Source: an uncultured Fibrobacter sp. | GTDB taxonomy: Bacteria; Fibrobacterota; Fibrobacteria; Fibrobacterales; Fibrobacteraceae | NCBI RefSeq assembly: GCF_937877005.1 | Contig: NZ_CALEFV010000236.1 | Location: 1 to 6,670 of the forward strand | Direction of reading: 5' to 3' | DNA length: 6,670 nt | Part shown: positions 5,337 to 6,670 of the stretch, in pieces | Layout of the letters: every line of letters begins with the position of its first letter | Numbering within the stretch: the first letter of the stretch is position 1 | Position numbers and translations under genes: made by a program | Notes under the pieces: model-generated | Databases searched by the model: none | What the model was told of the DNA's origin: nothing | What the model saw: the letters and a program-made list of their open reading frames with translations, nothing else

Positions 5337-6372
5337 AATAATTTGTAAACCACGAAAGCGATTCCTCAAGGGCCTCCCGAAGAGGAATCTTCGCCCTGAA
5401 ATTCAGCAGGTCTTCCGCTTTTTCAACAGACGGTAGTCTACGCATGGAATCGTCATAACCCTTGCCGTAGTAAGCTTCGCCCGCAACTTCTTCTACACCG
5501 GGGACATCGCTTTCAGAGATATCCTTAATCTTTGCAAATACATTACGCATCATCTGCGCAAGTTCCGCAATCGAAACTTCATTATCGGGATTTCCGATAT
5601 TGAATGCCTGCGAAAAAGCGGGCTTCCCCCCGACAGCAAATAAGCGGAACATGAAATCGATTGCATCGTGAATCGATGTAAAGCAGCGCCTAGCCACTCC
5701 CCCGTTCACAAGCTTAAGCGTTTCGCCACGGACAAGCGCCGTCGAGAAATTGGCGAGTACGCGTGGAATGCCTTCGCCATCGACTCCGGGCATAAAGTCC
5801 ATGAACGGGCCCACGAAATTGAACGGACGAAGAACAGTCCACTTCAACTGAGGAAGCCCCGCCAAATAGCGTTCCGTCAGGAGCTTCGCCGTCGCATAGC
5901 TCCAGCGGCTCGCAGAGACTGGACCAAGAACGATTTCCGATTCATCCTCGACAAGAGCGCCCGAGTCACAGGCCGTCTTACCATAAATTTCAGATGTCGA
6001 AAAATGAATAAGCCAGCATCCATTTTTAGCGCAGGCATCGGCAAGTGCGGCTGGATGATTGTAATTGCTGCGAATGACCTCTGCCGCTTCGGCCATGTAA
6101 CGGCCCGGAGTACAGATTGCAGCCAAATTAATCACGACCGGATACTGCGCGATACGCTGCACCACCTCAGGATCCGCCAAATCCGCACATAAAAAATCGA
6201 ACCGGTCATTTGTCAAATATTGCTGGATACGGTAGGAATCCAGATCTACACCGAAAATGCGCCAACGGGTACGTTCCAACAACTCAGGTAGCAAATGGCT
6301 ACCTATAAAACCACCGCAACCCACGAGGGCTACGGTGATTGAAGAATCGTCAAATTCAAGGGTGGCGTTCAA
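5317..6372 (-). CDS. NAD-dependent sugar-nucleotide decarboxylase/epimerase, ArnA C-terminal-domain type
   Basis: This is an extended short-chain dehydrogenase (351 aa) acting on a sugar nucleotide in the cytoplasm. Features: Rossmann motif GCGGFIG (18-24), acidic NAD-ribose segment GVDLDS (41-46), STSEIYG (125-131), GPV..RWSY...K with Tyr159 and Lys163, LRPFNFVGP (181-189), GGVARRCFTSIHD (224-236), FNIGNPDNEVSIAELA (257-272) and YYGKGYDD (301-308). These align by eye with the E. coli ArnA dehydrogenase domain, including its catalytic Ser-Glu (here 127-128) and Arg (here 229), so oxidative decarboxylation of UDP-glucuronate to a 4-keto-pentose is the best guess. The formyltransferase domain of ArnA is absent. 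UDP-xylose synthase or a plain epimerase are alternatives. The TTG at 6372 is the only usable start before the Rossmann motif; AAGGTG lies 11 bases upstream, within the end of the preceding gene, two bases away. Confidence 0.85.
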   Translation of the reverse strand: MNATLEFDDSSITVALVGCGGFIGSHLLPELLERTRWRIFGVDLDSYRIQQYLTNDRFDFLCADLADPEVVQRIAQYPVVINLAAICTPGRYMAEAAEVIRSNYNHPAALADACAKNGCWLIHFSTSEIYGKTACDSGALVEDESEIVLGPVSASRWSYATAKLLTERYLAGLPQLKWTVLRPFNFVGPFMDFMPGVDGEGIPRVLANFSTALVRGETLKLVNGGVARRCFTSIHDAIDFMFRLFAVGGKPAFSQAFNIGNPDNEVSIAELAQMMRNVFAKIKDISESDVPGVEEVAGEAYYGKGYDDSMRRLPSVEKAEDLLNFRAKIPLREALEESLSWFTNYYAPVNE

Positions 6373-6374
6373 GG

Positions 6375-6670
6375 CTACTTGGTCACCTTGAAAGTACCGG
6401 AGTTTGAGCCCTTGCTGGTCTTTTCGTACGGGACCACTCGGATAATCGCATTATCCGTCGTCTTGGCGACATCCTTCGTCAAGACGACCTTCTGTTCATA
6501 GCAAGTTTTTCCGTCCGGTTTTTCGGGACCTGCCGACTCTTCGAGCATATCGACGCCCGGATCTTCCTCGGAAGTCTTGAACTTGAAGCTATAGCCGGAA
6601 CCCTGAACATCGGAGCCATAAACGACCGTAATCGTATCGCCCATCTTGAAAGAATCACCCTTTGCAGGGG
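6375..6670 (-). CDS. C-terminal end of an unidentified, probably exported protein (partial)
   Basis: The frame is open to the right edge, reading PAKGDSFKMGDTIT and onward, so the Met at 6644 is probably internal and the true start lies outside. About 98 residues are visible, rich in Gly, Ser, Thr, Lys and Asp with alternating beta-like stretches (TITVVYGS, YSFKFKT, QKVVLT, AIIRVVPYE) and ending in SGTFKVTK. The order (entry strand after a MGD turn, central FKFKT strand, IIRV strand, closing SGTFKV strand) resembles one Ig-like module of secreted bacterial surface proteins; this is a weak, by-eye resemblance. There are no membrane segments in the visible part. It ends two bases before the decarboxylase start and is probably cotranscribed with it. 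Its function is unknown. Confidence 0.6.
   Translation of the reverse strand, partial: PAKGDSFKMGDTITVVYGSDVQGSGYSFKFKTSEEDPGVDMLEESAGPEKPDGKTCYEQKVVLTKDVAKTTDNAIIRVVPYEKTSKGSNSGTFKVTK

Noticed and set aside
5337..5369. TTG start for the glycosyltransferase at 5369
   Set aside because: The GGGAGG is only three bases from the TTG, the overlap with the upstream gene would grow to 53 bases, and the extra residues precede the normal start of the fold. It remains possible.
5668..6192. Plus-strand open frame of 174 codons
   Set aside because: It is antisense to the decarboxylase gene, basic and low in recognisable structure.
1..6670. CRISPR array, tRNA, rRNA or insertion sequence
   Set aside because: No regularly spaced repeats, cloverleaf-like sequences, transposase frames or terminal inverted repeats were seen on either strand.

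Overview
The window looks like chromosomal DNA from a Fibrobacter-like gut anaerobe (phylum Fibrobacterota). This is an inference from three things: a type III glutamine synthetase, moderate GC coding DNA with very A/T-rich intergenic DNA, and the style of a secreted-protein tail at the right edge. No marker gene is present to prove the taxonomy.

Left half (1-4408), nitrogen assimilation. The two enzymes of the GS-GOGAT cycle are transcribed divergently. The glutamate synthase large subunit (gltB, minus strand) is cut by the left edge after 623 residues. The type III glutamine synthetase (glnN, plus strand, 706 aa) is complete. Between them lies a 418-base regulatory region that holds the most interesting material. 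Each gene has a near-perfect sigma-54 (RpoN) -24/-12 promoter a short distance before its ribosome binding site. Between the promoters lie two perfect copies and one imperfect copy of a dyad, TTACA-N5-TGTAA. The two perfect copies sit about 120-130 bp upstream of the two predicted transcription starts, the usual place for binding sites of a sigma-54 activator. A separate 9-bp-arm inverted repeat abuts the glnN promoter. Read together, this is a shared, nearly symmetric control region through which one activator could switch on glutamine and glutamate synthesis together.

Middle (4409-4577), no gene. It holds a 13-bp-arm hairpin straddling the glnN stop codon, a 15-mer resembling a widespread intergenic repeat, a GGCC-centred dyad and a strong Rho-independent terminator for glnN.

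Right part (4578-6670), a minus-strand group of three tightly packed genes. In transcription order these are: the C-terminal end of an unidentified, possibly Ig-like, probably exported protein (cut by the right edge); a stand-alone homologue of the ArnA UDP-glucuronate decarboxylase domain with a TTG start; and a family 2 glycosyltransferase of the polyprenol-phosphate-sugar-synthase type. The last two suggest sugar-nucleotide conversion and glycan or lipid-carrier glycosylation at the cell envelope. They converge on glnN across its terminator.
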